Assembly (NCBI RefSeq): GCF_009017275.1
Contig: NZ_WBZC01000010.1
Span: 62,001-126,000, forward strand
Length of the DNA stretch: 64,000 nt
Source: Alkaliphilus pronyensis
GTDB lineage: Bacteria > Bacillota > Clostridia > Peptostreptococcales > Natronincolaceae
Reading direction: 5' to 3'
In this document: piece after piece, positions 25,615 through 34,191 of the stretch
Layout: each line of letters opens with the position of its first letter
Numbering within the stretch: the first letter of the stretch is position 1
Position numbers and translations under genes: made by a program
Notes under the pieces: generated by a model
The model's database searches: none
Told to the model about the DNA's origin: nothing
The model's input: the letters and a program-made list of their open reading frames with translations, nothing else

Positions 25615-26688
25615 ATGAATCCACGAATTGATATTAACTTAGCTAAGCTAAAATATAATAGTAATTTAATAGTAGAAAAAGCCAATAGGTTTTCCATAGA
25701 TGTTGCTGCTGTTACTAAGGGCTTCTGTGGAAACCCAGTAATTGCAGAAGCTATAGCAGAGGGTGGCGTAAAATATTTAGCTGATTCAAGACTTGAAAAC
25801 CTATTGAAAATGCAGCACATTAAGCTTGAAAAAATACTATTAAGGCTGCCAATGCTTAGTCAAGTAAAAGAAGTAGTAAAATATGCAGATATTAGCTTAA
25901 ATTCAGAGCTTGAAACTATAGTTGCTTTAAATGAAGCAGCTAAAGAGCAAAACAAAACCCATAAAATAATACTAATGCTAGATTTAGGTGATTTAAGGGA
26001 AGGTATTTTTGATGAAAAAGAGCTTGATGCAGTTATTAAATACCTTTTAAAGCTTAACAACATTGACCTTGTAGGCATTGGCACTAATTTAACCTGCTTT
26101 GGTGGAGTAATTCCAACAAAAGAAAACCTAGGGGAGTTAATAAACAGTGCAAAAAGGGTTGAAGAAACTATGGGAAAACCCCTAGATATTATAAGTGGTG
26201 GTAACTCCAGTAGCTTTTATTTAATTAATAATTCTGAAATACCTCCCGAAGTAAATCATCTAAGGTTTGGTGAGGCTATACTTTTAGGTACTGAAAGTAC
26301 TTATGGAAGAGATATTCCAGAAGCATATCAAGACACCTTTAAACTAGTAGCAGAAATAATTGAAATTAAAACAAAGCCCTCAGTTCCAATAGGTGAAATA
26401 GGAAGAGATGCATTTGGAAATGTGCCTACCTTTGAGGATAAGGGCTTAATGAAAAGAGCCATACTAGCAGTAGGTAAGCAGGATATATCAACCCACACCA
26501 TTATTCCCTGTGATAAAGAAGCAGAGGTACTTGGAGGCAGCAGTGATCATTTATTAATGGATTTAACCCATTGCAAAAAAGACTATAGGGTTGGAGATGA
26601 AATGATCTTTAATCTTACCTATGGTTCAATGCTGGCACTAATGACAAGTGAATATGTTCATAAAAACTATATTAATAGTATTGAGTAG
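25615..26688 (+). CDS. orr: Ornithine racemase
   Basis: PLP enzyme of 357 residues with the alanine-racemase N-terminal barrel. AAVTKGFCGNP at about residue 35 holds the PLP lysine, and GGNSSSFYL is the phosphate-binding turn. It converts L-ornithine to D-ornithine, the substrate of OraSE, the entry step of the pathway. Start at ATG 25615, with GAGGAG upstream; it follows the MutL-like gene by four bases. The yhfX-type alanine racemase family is the alternative, but operon position makes Orr very likely. An imperfect hairpin follows (26718-26754). Confidence 0.93.
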   Translation: MNPRIDINLAKLKYNSNLIVEKANRFSIDVAAVTKGFCGNPVIAEAIAEGGVKYLADSRLENLLKMQHIKLEKILLRLPMLSQVKEVVKYADISLNSELETIVALNEAAKEQNKTHKIILMLDLGDLREGIFDEKELDAVIKYLLKLNNIDLVGIGTNLTCFGGVIPTKENLGELINSAKRVEETMGKPLDIISGGNSSSFYLINNSEIPPEVNHLRFGEAILLGTESTYGRDIPEAYQDTFKLVAEIIEIKTKPSVPIGEIGRDAFGNVPTFEDKGLMKRAILAVGKQDISTHTIIPCDKEAEVLGGSSDHLLMDLTHCKKDYRVGDEMIFNLTYGSMLALMTSEYVHKNYINSIE

Positions 26689-26717
26689 TTGAGTTACTAA
26701 AAATCAACAAAATTAAA

Positions 26718-26760
26718 AGGCTAGTTGCTGGAGACTTACTTTAGCTTCTAGCCTATGTTT
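26718..26760 (+). terminator. Probable terminator of the ornithine operon
   Basis: AGGCTAG (26718-26724) pairs with CTAGCCT (26748-26754), with weaker pairing inside, followed by a short T-rich stretch. The convergent gene on the minus strand ends just after it. Confidence 0.6.
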
Positions 26761-26767
26761 TCTTACC

Positions 26768-27169
26768 TTAAATAAAGGCAAGTACAAGCATAATCATATA
26801 AAGGGTATGAATATGCTCCTGCTGCTGCTTAATTTCGATTGACAAGCTGTCTCTTTCCTTTACCAAGTTCTCTATCTTAATGTTTAATGAATCTATGTGA
26901 TCAATATCATTCTTAAACTCATTGTATTTCTGAATTTGATACTCTAATTCATCTAGCCTAGTAGTTGCTGAAAAAAGCTCAGATTCTTTTAATTCCAATT
27001 GCTGCTTAGCAAAATCCAGCTTTTCCTTAAGCTCCTCTAATTCATTTAGTAATTTTGAGTTATGTAATAGTTGTGCATTATCATCCTTTACTGAAGCAAG
27101 TGTAGAATTATTTTTTAAATCTTCAGCCTTTGGAACAAAATTATAGCTAACTTGTTGATATTTCATCAT
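26768..27169 (-). CDS. Coiled-coil protein with C-terminal hydrophobic tail, unknown function
   Basis: Protein of 133 residues. After a short polar start, residues about 35-110 form a strong predicted coiled coil (LLNELEELKEKLDFAKQQLE with heptad leucines), and the last dozen residues are hydrophobic (TLYMIMLVLAFI). It ends immediately after that stretch, like a tail-anchored protein. GGAGG lies eight bases before ATG 27169. It overlaps the 3' end of the upstream gene by 23 bases, so the two are coupled. No family recognised. Confidence 0.65.
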   Translation of the reverse strand: MMKYQQVSYNFVPKAEDLKNNSTLASVKDDNAQLLHNSKLLNELEELKEKLDFAKQQLELKESELFSATTRLDELEYQIQKYNEFKNDIDHIDSLNIKIENLVKERDSLSIEIKQQQEHIHTLYMIMLVLAFI

Positions 27170-28187
27170 CAATATCACCTCCAAGCCCTAAAAATTGAAT
27201 TGTAGGATAAAGGGTTCCATAAAAGCTATCACCAATTATTCTATTCATATTATTATTAGTTACAAACTTATATCTTTTAAAATTTACTAGCTTACTTTTT
27301 TCAATTATCTTAACAGATGACCAATTTTCTCCATAATCTTGACTTGTACATTTCACTAAATGATTATATTGATACCATATAACAAATGCTACATCATTAT
27401 AAAAAAGAATGTGGGGATAGGAGCAATTAAGCTTATTCTCTGATAGCTGTTTAGGTTCAATTAATATTTTGTTTTCCTTTAAGTCCAGCTTAGTATAATT
27501 CACAGAAAGCTGGTCTTTATCATAGTTACACCATGTTATATGTAGGCTGTTGGTATTATCTATTACACCATCTAAATATAGCTTGTTAACAGAAGTATCT
27601 GTAATTTTAAACGGTTTTTCCCACTCCTTAGTAGCTTCATTAAGCTTTACTAAGAATATTTCCTCCTTATTCTCTACTAATGAAGTAAACAAGACATAAA
27701 TACTTTTGTCTATTGAAAAAACCTTAAATGGATTAACAAAACCTTGAAAGTCAACAGATAGTACTGTAGCTTCAACTGCTTTATTTTTTTCGAATTTTAT
27801 TACCTTTAATCTACATATATTTTTTTGTAATTCTTTTTGATAAAAAAATAGGTAAGTATAGCTATCATGATAAATACAATAGGGATATAGAAGTTTTTCT
27901 TCCTTCAAACTTAAGCTTAAGGAAGCCTTTTGTAACCATTTCTTCTTTTTATAGATATAGTAATTTATCCTATTTTTATCCTCTGTATTAAAAAGATGAA
28001 TATTATCTTTAGGGTCAATTGTAGCAGCAAAGCTATGGGATGTATCTTGAGTAATTAAATGGGAGTCGGTCCATTTATTCTTAGTTGAGGATAAACACCT
28101 TATTTGGTTTTTGTCATCCATATAAATGTTAAATAAATCATTATTTGAAGAGCATAATAAAAATTCCATATTTCCTATAAAAGCCAA
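27147..28187 (-). CDS. Beta-propeller-like (sialidase-fold) protein of unknown function
   Basis: Protein of about 346 residues with repeated strand patterns spaced 45-50 residues apart. Several resemble blades of a sialidase-type propeller: SHSFAATIDPKDNIHLFNTE, NTNSLHITWCNYD, DVAFVIWYQYNH, then TSQDYGENWSSVKI, close to an Asp-box (SxDxGxxW). No signal peptide or catalytic Arg triad is evident. The TTG at 28187 is one possible start; ATG 28169 is another, and neither has a good ribosome-binding site. It is divergent from a putative spore-coat gene and coupled to the coiled-coil gene, so a spore-surface role is possible (inference). Confidence 0.6.
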   Translation of the reverse strand: MAFIGNMEFLLCSSNNDLFNIYMDDKNQIRCLSSTKNKWTDSHLITQDTSHSFAATIDPKDNIHLFNTEDKNRINYYIYKKKKWLQKASLSLSLKEEKLLYPYCIYHDSYTYLFFYQKELQKNICRLKVIKFEKNKAVEATVLSVDFQGFVNPFKVFSIDKSIYVLFTSLVENKEEIFLVKLNEATKEWEKPFKITDTSVNKLYLDGVIDNTNSLHITWCNYDKDQLSVNYTKLDLKENKILIEPKQLSENKLNCSYPHILFYNDVAFVIWYQYNHLVKCTSQDYGENWSSVKIIEKSKLVNFKRYKFVTNNNMNRIIGDSFYGTLYPTIQFLGLGGDIDDEISTS

Positions 28188-28255
28188 GCCATCACATCCA
28201 ATTCATTTTTTAGTAAAATATATGCAGAAATTAAATAAAAATTACTCAATAGTAG

Positions 28256-28284
28256 CACCTATATTCAAGGTGATACATATTTTA
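28256..28284 (+). promoter_or_regulatory. Sigma-K-like (late mother-cell) promoter
   Basis: CACC (28256-28259), 16 bases, then CATATTTTA (28276-28284) matches the sigma-K pattern mACm-N16-CATAnnnTA at every fixed position. It lies 35 bases before the start codon of the putative coat protein. Confidence 0.65.
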
Positions 28285-28319
28285 CAGTAAGGATGATAAT
28301 AAAAGAAGGAGATGATAGG

Positions 28320-29225
28320 ATGTCAAACAATATTATTGAAGCCCAATCAATAGAAGATAGATGCTGTATAGCCAACACTGGCTGTAAATTTGATGGAAAT
28401 TTACATGATGTTGTGGGAGAATGTATCTTTGTTGATAAGGTTTATGATTCAGTTACTTTTAATCTGCAAGGTCTTCAGCCTGCATCTAAAGTCCCATTTG
28501 GCACATTACCAGCTTCTAAATGTGGGCCCAAGTCAAGAATTGTGAGGGTATTAGATATTAGAGCTAGAAAATTCTTTAATCCATCAAATATAAATGATCC
28601 AAAGAACTTATCTATTACCCCTAAAACAACATTATCGGGAGCTCAATTTGTAACTGATGAAAAAGGTTGCCCAGTTACTGTTCCAGGTCCTGCAGGGATA
28701 TTGCAATACTTAATATTCACTGATACCAGTGAATGTGATGAAATAGGGGAAGGAACACCAATTTTTGGCTCCCAAGAAATAACAATAAGAGGTGCTGTAC
28801 TAGTAGAAATAGATGTAGAGTTTATTGATGGATCAGGGCACATTCATGTAGCTACCCTTAAGGGTAAAGTACCAGTGAATCAGGTTCTTACAAATTTCTT
28901 TGAATTATGTATGCCATCAGTTTTTGAAGGGGCATTCTTACCACAGTTTACAGAATTCTGTAATGCTTTATTCCTAGCTAGATTGGCAACTCAAAGTATT
29001 CAAAGGGATATACAGTTTAACCCAGTGACAGGGGAAGTATTTGTTAATTTAATAGTAGCATTATGCCTAACATGCGAAAAGAAAATTAAGGTACCTGTAC
29101 AATTATGCGTATTAAGCACAGGTTTCTGTGAGCAGGTGCCAAGGGTTAGACCTATTTGCGGAGATGAGTTCCCACCATTGTTCCCGCCACAGGTTAATGA
29201 GCCTTTTGTAAATCAAGACTGTTAG
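28320..29225 (+). CDS. Putative spore-coat/exosporium protein, ECIxVDKVY family, long form
   Basis: Protein of 301 residues without signal peptide or membrane segment. It has many cysteines and a closing CGDEFPPLFPPQ region rich in Pro. Near residue 35 it carries ECIFVDKVYDS, and near the end VALCLTCEKKIKVPVQLCVL with STGFCEQVP. The same two blocks occur in the proteins at 46241-46882 and 48938-49564. Middle segments with alternating valines suggest a beta-sandwich repeated twice. I start at ATG 28320, with AGAAGGAG upstream. A sigma-K-like promoter precedes it and a hairpin terminator follows. The spore-coat role is inferred from promoter and neighbourhood; no known coat family is identified. 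Confidence 0.65.
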   Translation: MSNNIIEAQSIEDRCCIANTGCKFDGNLHDVVGECIFVDKVYDSVTFNLQGLQPASKVPFGTLPASKCGPKSRIVRVLDIRARKFFNPSNINDPKNLSITPKTTLSGAQFVTDEKGCPVTVPGPAGILQYLIFTDTSECDEIGEGTPIFGSQEITIRGAVLVEIDVEFIDGSGHIHVATLKGKVPVNQVLTNFFELCMPSVFEGAFLPQFTEFCNALFLARLATQSIQRDIQFNPVTGEVFVNLIVALCLTCEKKIKVPVQLCVLSTGFCEQVPRVRPICGDEFPPLFPPQVNEPFVNQDC

Positions 29226-29234
29226 AATATTTTG

Positions 29235-29266
29235 ATTAAGGACTGATAGGGATATCAGTCCTTAAT
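29235..29266 (+). terminator. Hairpin terminator after the putative coat gene
   Basis: ATTAAGGACTGATA (29235-29248) pairs perfectly with TATCAGTCCTTAAT (29253-29266) around a four-base loop. Confidence 0.75.
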
Positions 29267-29337
29267 TAATGTCATCATTTTAATTTTTTAGAAAATAATT
29301 TATAATAGAAGCATAGGAAAAGGGAAGGAGAATGACA

Positions 29338-30369
29338 ATGGAATACATAGATATGAGAAGTGATACGGTGACACTGCCAGTGCCTGAAATGATGAGTGCT
29401 ATATTAGATGCAAAATTAGGGGATGATGTTTATGGAGACGATGTAACCGTAAATGATCTTGAGTCTAAGGCTGCTGCAAAAATGGGGAAAGAGGCAGCTT
29501 TATTAGTGCCTACAGGCACAATGGGTAATTTAATAGCAGTTATGGCCCATACTACACCAGGGCAAGAAGTAATTTTAGAAGAAAATTGCCATATTTATTT
29601 ATATGAGGTTGGGGGTATTGCAAGAGTTGCAGCAGTACAAGCTAAAACCCTACGGGGTGTGAATGGATTACCTACTATCAATGATATAGAGTCGTCAATA
29701 AGACAAGAGAATATCCATTTTCCAGAAACAGGTTTAATATGTATAGAGAACACCCATAACATGGCTGGTGGTATTGCAATCCCACCAAGTAAAATAAAAG
29801 AAATATATGACCTTTCAAGAGCGAAGGGCTTACCATTGCACTTAGATGGAGCAAGGGTTTTTAATGCAGCTAACTACTTAAATATAGATGTAGCTGATAT
29901 TACCTGCTATGTTGACTCTGTTATGTTTTGTCTTTCAAAGGGATTAAGCGCACCAGTAGGAAGTATATTAGCTGGAACAAAGGAGTTCATAGGACGAGCT
30001 AGAAAATATAGAAAAATGCTTGGCGGTGGTATGAGGCAAGCAGGTATAATAGCGGCAGCTGGTATTGTTGCACTGGATAAAATGACAGATAGACTTGAGG
30101 AAGATCATAGTAACGCAATGCTCCTTGCCATAGAAATGAATAAACTACAAGGAGTTTCAGTTGAGCTTGATAAAATCCATACTAATATTGTTAATATAGA
30201 CTTTTACGAAACTGGATATGACATTAATCAATTAGTTAGCAAAATGAAAGAGAAGGGTCTTTTAGTGAACCCAAGAAATGAAAGAGCCATTAGATTTGTT
30301 ACTCATATTGGAGTAAAAAGAAAGGATATTTTAAAAGCAGTAGAAATAACAGGAGATATTATTGCTTAA
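29338..30369 (+). CDS. ltaE: Low-specificity L-threonine aldolase
   Basis: PLP enzyme of 343 residues that cleaves threonine (and allo-threonine) to glycine and acetaldehyde. It opens with DMRSDTVTLPVPEM, contains GDDVYGDD near 32-39, HLDGARVFNAA near 180, and the PLP lysine in CLSKGLSAPVGS at about 201. The first ATG (29332) is only one base from the AGGAG site; ATG 29338 has correct spacing. A TATAAT at 29301-29306 could be its -10. It stands alone between two terminators and is a vegetative amino-acid catabolic gene inside the island. Confidence 0.93.
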   Translation: MEYIDMRSDTVTLPVPEMMSAILDAKLGDDVYGDDVTVNDLESKAAAKMGKEAALLVPTGTMGNLIAVMAHTTPGQEVILEENCHIYLYEVGGIARVAAVQAKTLRGVNGLPTINDIESSIRQENIHFPETGLICIENTHNMAGGIAIPPSKIKEIYDLSRAKGLPLHLDGARVFNAANYLNIDVADITCYVDSVMFCLSKGLSAPVGSILAGTKEFIGRARKYRKMLGGGMRQAGIIAAAGIVALDKMTDRLEEDHSNAMLLAIEMNKLQGVSVELDKIHTNIVNIDFYETGYDINQLVSKMKEKGLLVNPRNERAIRFVTHIGVKRKDILKAVEITGDIIA

Positions 30370-30472
30370 ACTATTAATATATCTTCTTCTGAATTATCTT
30401 AAGCTCATTCCCGTTTGGTTCTGAGCGGGTTTACGTAGTTTTGAAAATATTCAGGGTTTGTCTACAATCTTT

Positions 30473-30500
30473 AGCCACTTTAGAAAAAGTGGCTTTTTAA
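30473..30500. terminator. Hairpin terminator between threonine aldolase and phosphoesterase
   Basis: AGCCACTT (30473-30480) pairs with AAGTGGCT (30487-30494), followed by TTTTT; the A-rich other side lets it serve the convergent gene too. The stretch 30370-30472 shows nothing else. Confidence 0.7.
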
Positions 30501-30985
30501 AAGTATACAATTCTAGCCTCTATTTTATCCTTTATAGTCAATAGTCCATAGGAGAAATACCTATTACGTCTTTTATCGGTTGCAGAACCAGGATTAAACA
30601 ATAGCACCTCTCCCCTTAAGCTTATATGGGGGATGTGGCTATGACCAAATATTATACAATCTACATTATCCTCCTTAAAGGCTTCCACAGCCCTATCTAA
30701 GGTTTTACCTCTTTTTCCACCATCACCATGTATAACCCCTATTAGAAAACCATTAGCATTAATATTTAGTTTTTTTGGCAGCTTTTGCTGCAAGCTTATA
30801 TCATCAATATTACCACATACTGCATTTACTGGAGCTAAAGCCTCCAGCTCCTTAATAACAGCTTCATTACATAAATCACCAGCATGTATAATTAAATCGA
30901 CATCCTTAAAGGCTGTTAAAACCTCATGAGGTATTTTTTTTGCCCTTTTTGGCATATGTGTGTCGGAAATAATACCTATCTCCAT
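30497..30985 (-). CDS. YfcE/MJ0936-type metallophosphoesterase
   Basis: Protein of 162 residues of the calcineurin-like phosphoesterase superfamily. It has GIISDTHMPK (metal site 1), IHAGDL (site 2), CGNID (Asn/Asp), VIHGDGG and FGHSHIP (His ligands), in the order and length of the YfcE group. Relatives hydrolyse phosphodiesters with Mn2+; the physiological substrate is unknown. GGAGGAG lies upstream of the ATG on the minus strand. In Clostridia this gene often follows the rph/rdgB pair, which is not seen here. Confidence 0.85.
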   Translation of the reverse strand: MEIGIISDTHMPKRAKKIPHEVLTAFKDVDLIIHAGDLCNEAVIKELEALAPVNAVCGNIDDISLQQKLPKKLNINANGFLIGVIHGDGGKRGKTLDRAVEAFKEDNVDCIIFGHSHIPHISLRGEVLLFNPGSATDKRRNRYFSYGLLTIKDKIEARIVYF

Positions 30986-31089
30986 ATTGCTACTCCTCCT
31001 ATTGTAATGAGAACTTAACTCTATTTACTATCTTTATTCTATTACATTCTAAAATATAGTTGTATTTGTTTAATATTATATCTAATATA

Positions 31090-31118
31090 CACAAAATATT
31101 TACATTTTACATTTAATA
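31090..31118 (+). promoter_or_regulatory. Weak sigma-K-like promoter before the ATP-grasp gene
   Basis: CACA (31090-31093), 16 bases, then CATTTAATA (31110-31118), one mismatch from CATAnnnTA. It lies 45 bases before the start codon. The remaining gap from 30986 is A+T-rich and empty. Confidence 0.4.
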
Positions 31119-31163
31119 TAGTAGATAAATAACAACAGTATATAGGGTGGGAGAGTTAGATTA

Positions 31164-32426
31164 ATGTCAAAATTATATAAATTAAAGGCCTTTAAGGGCA
31201 GTAATCAAAAAAGAAAGCTTTATTTAAATATTTTTCAACTAGAACTACTAGGCTTAAAAGCCAGTAGTAAAATTATAATTCAGGTTGCTTCAGAAAAATG
31301 GAGGGTTGAAATAATACAGGAACCCTCTAATCAATCAAACAACACATTATTAGTATCAAAGGATATTTTAAAGGAAATGCCTTACTATCAAGGGGAGGCA
31401 TTAAGATTAGTTAAAAACACAAGTAAAGGAATAGTATTAGGTCCTAGTATTGGTTTAACAATATCTAATAAATCATGGAAAAGCATCCATGCTAGTGAAT
31501 CAATAAAAAAGAGAGCTAAATTTGCATTAGAGAAGGGAATACTATTCTCCTGCTTTAGCCTAAAAAGTGTAGACTGGAGCAATAACAGGGTAGAAGCATA
31601 CTGTTTAAGCCCTTTAGATTATAAAAGGATGAAGAGGGTTATTCCAGTTCCCCAGATTATACATGATAGAGGTTCACTGCCAAAAGCCAAAGGCCCAAAG
31701 GGATATAGAAGTAGAGGAAAAGTAAAAAACATTGCTTGGATTAATTCTACATTAACCTTTGGGAAGTGGGAAACCTATAAAGCCTTATGCATTAGTAATG
31801 AAACCAGTATTTATTTGCCTGAAACAGCTTTATTCAGTACATGTAAGTTAGGTGAGTATTTACAAAAATATAAATATTGCTATATAAAGCACAATATAGG
31901 AAGAAGAGGCAAGAGGGTGTATAGGGTGGAAAAGAGAGAGGACTGTTATCTTTGTAAAACTGGTGGCAGTGAGGTTAAGATATGGAGGTTTAACAGCTTA
32001 ACAGAAATAAGTCGTTTTTTAAAAACAGCAGTTGGTGATGATTTAATATTACAGCAGGGTATTTTGTTAGCAGAAATAGAGGATTCACCCTTTGATATGA
32101 GGGTGTTAGTTCAAAAAAATGGTAATAACATGTGGGTTATAACTGGAGTTAATTATAGAATTGCAAAGCCAGGGGCCATTATAACTAATTTTGCAGCAGG
32201 TGCTAGAGATATTTTTTCTGAGGTAGGAGAAGCTTTACCTCATGAGGACCTCAATTGGAGTATTCTGTCGAATATGTGCTTAGCCATAGTAAATAAAATG
32301 GAAAGCTCCTTTGGAGCATTAGGTGAAGTTGGTCTTGATATTGCATTAGACAAGAAGGGTAAGCTATGGCTAATTGAAGCCAACAGTAGACCCAGTAGCA
32401 TTGCCTATAGAAATGCTAGCCCCTAG
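31164..32426 (+). CDS. YheC/YheD-type ATP-grasp coat-associated protein, truncated by an in-frame TAG
   Basis: Protein of 420 residues. The N-terminal domain (1-130) is the YheC/D-specific part. The ATP-grasp region follows, with WINSTLTFGKWETYKAL, KHNIGRRGKRVYRV (ATP loop), DMRVLVQKNG and GEVGLDIALDKKGKLWLIEANSRPS (metal and ATP ligands). The frame ends at TAG 32424-32426 but continues open as ALKQIFGLPLDYGIYLVKE and a few more residues to TAA at 32517-32519, which looks like the normal C-terminal helix of the family. GGGAGAG precedes the ATG. In Bacillus such proteins are spore-coat associated. The truncation may spare activity. Confidence 0.8.
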   Translation: MSKLYKLKAFKGSNQKRKLYLNIFQLELLGLKASSKIIIQVASEKWRVEIIQEPSNQSNNTLLVSKDILKEMPYYQGEALRLVKNTSKGIVLGPSIGLTISNKSWKSIHASESIKKRAKFALEKGILFSCFSLKSVDWSNNRVEAYCLSPLDYKRMKRVIPVPQIIHDRGSLPKAKGPKGYRSRGKVKNIAWINSTLTFGKWETYKALCISNETSIYLPETALFSTCKLGEYLQKYKYCYIKHNIGRRGKRVYRVEKREDCYLCKTGGSEVKIWRFNSLTEISRFLKTAVGDDLILQQGILLAEIEDSPFDMRVLVQKNGNNMWVITGVNYRIAKPGAIITNFAAGARDIFSEVGEALPHEDLNWSILSNMCLAIVNKMESSFGALGEVGLDIALDKKGKLWLIEANSRPSSIAYRNASP

Positions 32427-32570
32427 GCACTTAAGCAAATATTTGGGCTACCTCTTGATTATGGCATATATTTAGTAAAGGAAAACTGTGGAGCCGAATC
32501 ACCTATGGTATTTACTTAACATAATATATGGATGAAAGAGATGAAAAGTTTTAAAGGAAGGGGTTATTTT

Positions 32571-33154
32571 ATGGATAGCTATTATGTTCATGATTCTTCA
32601 TATATAGATGAGCCTTGTAGTATTGGTGAGGGTACAAAAATTTGCACTTTACTCATATTATGAGGAATGCTGTAATAGGTAAAAATTGCAATATTGGTCA
32701 AAATGTAAATATTGCATCTGGAGCAATAATCGGAAATAACGTTAAAATACAGAATAATGTATCGGTTTATACGGGAGTAATCTGTGAGGACAATGTGTTT
32801 TTAGGTCCCTCAATGGTTTTTACCAATGTGGTGAATCCTAGAAGCTTTATTGAAAGAAAAGAAGAGTATAGAAAGACCTTAGTAGGCTTTGGTGCATCAA
32901 TAGGAGCAAATGCAACAATAGTTTGTGGCTGTAATATTGGACGTTATTCCTTTATTGGTGCTGGCTCTGTAGTTACAAAGGATGCACCAGATTTTGGACT
33001 TGTATATGGAGTTCCAGCAAAGCAAGCTGGTTGGGTATGTAAGTGTACTGAAAAATTGGATTTTAATAATGAATTTGCAATCTGTGGCGTATGCGGTTCA
33101 AGCTACAAAAAAACTAAAGATAATATCGTTACAGAGATTCAGAGGTGCTTATAA
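32571..33154 (+). pseudogene. wbpD: WbpD/WlbB-type UDP-sugar N-acetyltransferase with a one-base deletion
   Basis: Left-handed beta-helix (hexapeptide) acyltransferase. ATG 32571 with AAGGAAGGGG upstream starts MDSYYVHDSSYIDEPCSIGE; at about 32641-32646 the frame is lost. Inserting one G gives KIWHFTHIMRNAVIGKNCNI, matching the highly conserved KIWHF motif of WbpD. The rest is open to TAA 33152-33154, ending with a short CxC...CGVCG ribbon. WbpD acetylates the 3-amino group of UDP-GlcNAc(3NH2)A. It overlaps wbpB (TAATG). Without the repair, the part from ATG 32642 would lack the first helix coil. Pseudogene or sequencing error. Confidence 0.85.
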
Positions 33155-34167
33155 TGAAGATTGGCGTAGTTGGTTGTGGTAGAATCTCTAAAACACATTT
33201 TGAAGCAATTAACAAATTATCTGACATATCAATAATTGGCTGCTGTGATATAGATGAGGAAAAAGCTAAAAATGCTTCATTAAAATATTCAATTCCATTC
33301 TGGACCACTAAATATGAAGAGCTTCTTAAATTAAAGGAGGTTGAATTAGTTACAATATGTACCCCATCGGGCTTACATCCAAGTCATGGTATTATGGCTG
33401 CTGGCTATGACAAAAATGTTTTAACAGAAAAGCCAATGGCGGTAAAATTATCAGATGCAGATAAACTAATAAATGCTTGTAATGAAAATAATGTAAAGCT
33501 TTATGTGGTCTTTCAAAACCGCTTAAATCCTACGATTCAATTGGTAAAAAAAGCAATAGAGGAAGGGCGTTTTGGTAAGATATACATGCTTGTTGCCAAT
33601 GTATTTTGGACACGGCCTCAAGAATATTATGACCTTGCAGACTGGAGAGGTACCTGGAAATATGATGGAGGAGCCTTTTGTAATCAGGCCTCCCATTATG
33701 TTGACCTTATTCAATGGTTAGGTGGACCAGTTGAAGCTGTATATGCTAAAACAGAAACCTTAGCCCGTAGAATTGAAGCAGAGGATACTGGTATAGCAAT
33801 TTTAAAATTCAAGTCGGGGGCTATTGCTTCGTTAAATGTTACAATGCTAACCTATCCCCAAAACCTAGAAGGATCAATATTAATTATTGGGGAAAGGGGC
33901 ACGGTACGTGTTGGTGGAATAGCAGCTAATGAAATTTTATACTGGAGGTTTAGCCAATACCATCCAATGGACGACGAGGTTAATTCAGTAGCTACAAACC
34001 CAAAGTCTGTATATGGCTTTGGGCATATGGATTATTACAAAAATCTTATAAACACAATAAAACAGGGTAAAACACAAGCTGTAGATGGTATAGAGGGTAG
34101 AAGGTCATTAGAAATAATTGAAGCCATTTATATATCAAGCCAGCAGCAGCGTTTGGTGTTATTGTAA
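33154..34167 (+). CDS. wbpB: WbpB/WlbA-type UDP-GlcNAcA 3-dehydrogenase
   Basis: Gfo/Idh/MocA oxidoreductase of 337 residues. The Rossmann motif GVVGCGRISKTHFEA starts the protein, and LTEKPMAVKLSDA holds the catalytic EKP lysine. GGGAFCNQASHYVDLIQWLGG near 175-195 contains the active-site His. In the WlbA/WbpB group the enzyme oxidises UDP-N-acetyl-glucuronate at C3. The start at ATG 33154 shares bases with the preceding stop and has GAGGTG upstream. With wbpA, wbpE and wbpD types in the same cluster the assignment is well supported. Confidence 0.85.
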   Translation: MKIGVVGCGRISKTHFEAINKLSDISIIGCCDIDEEKAKNASLKYSIPFWTTKYEELLKLKEVELVTICTPSGLHPSHGIMAAGYDKNVLTEKPMAVKLSDADKLINACNENNVKLYVVFQNRLNPTIQLVKKAIEEGRFGKIYMLVANVFWTRPQEYYDLADWRGTWKYDGGAFCNQASHYVDLIQWLGGPVEAVYAKTETLARRIEAEDTGIAILKFKSGAIASLNVTMLTYPQNLEGSILIIGERGTVRVGGIAANEILYWRFSQYHPMDDEVNSVATNPKSVYGFGHMDYYKNLINTIKQGKTQAVDGIEGRRSLEIIEAIYISSQQQRLVLL

Positions 34168-34191
34168 TATAAATATTGGGAGGGATGAGAG

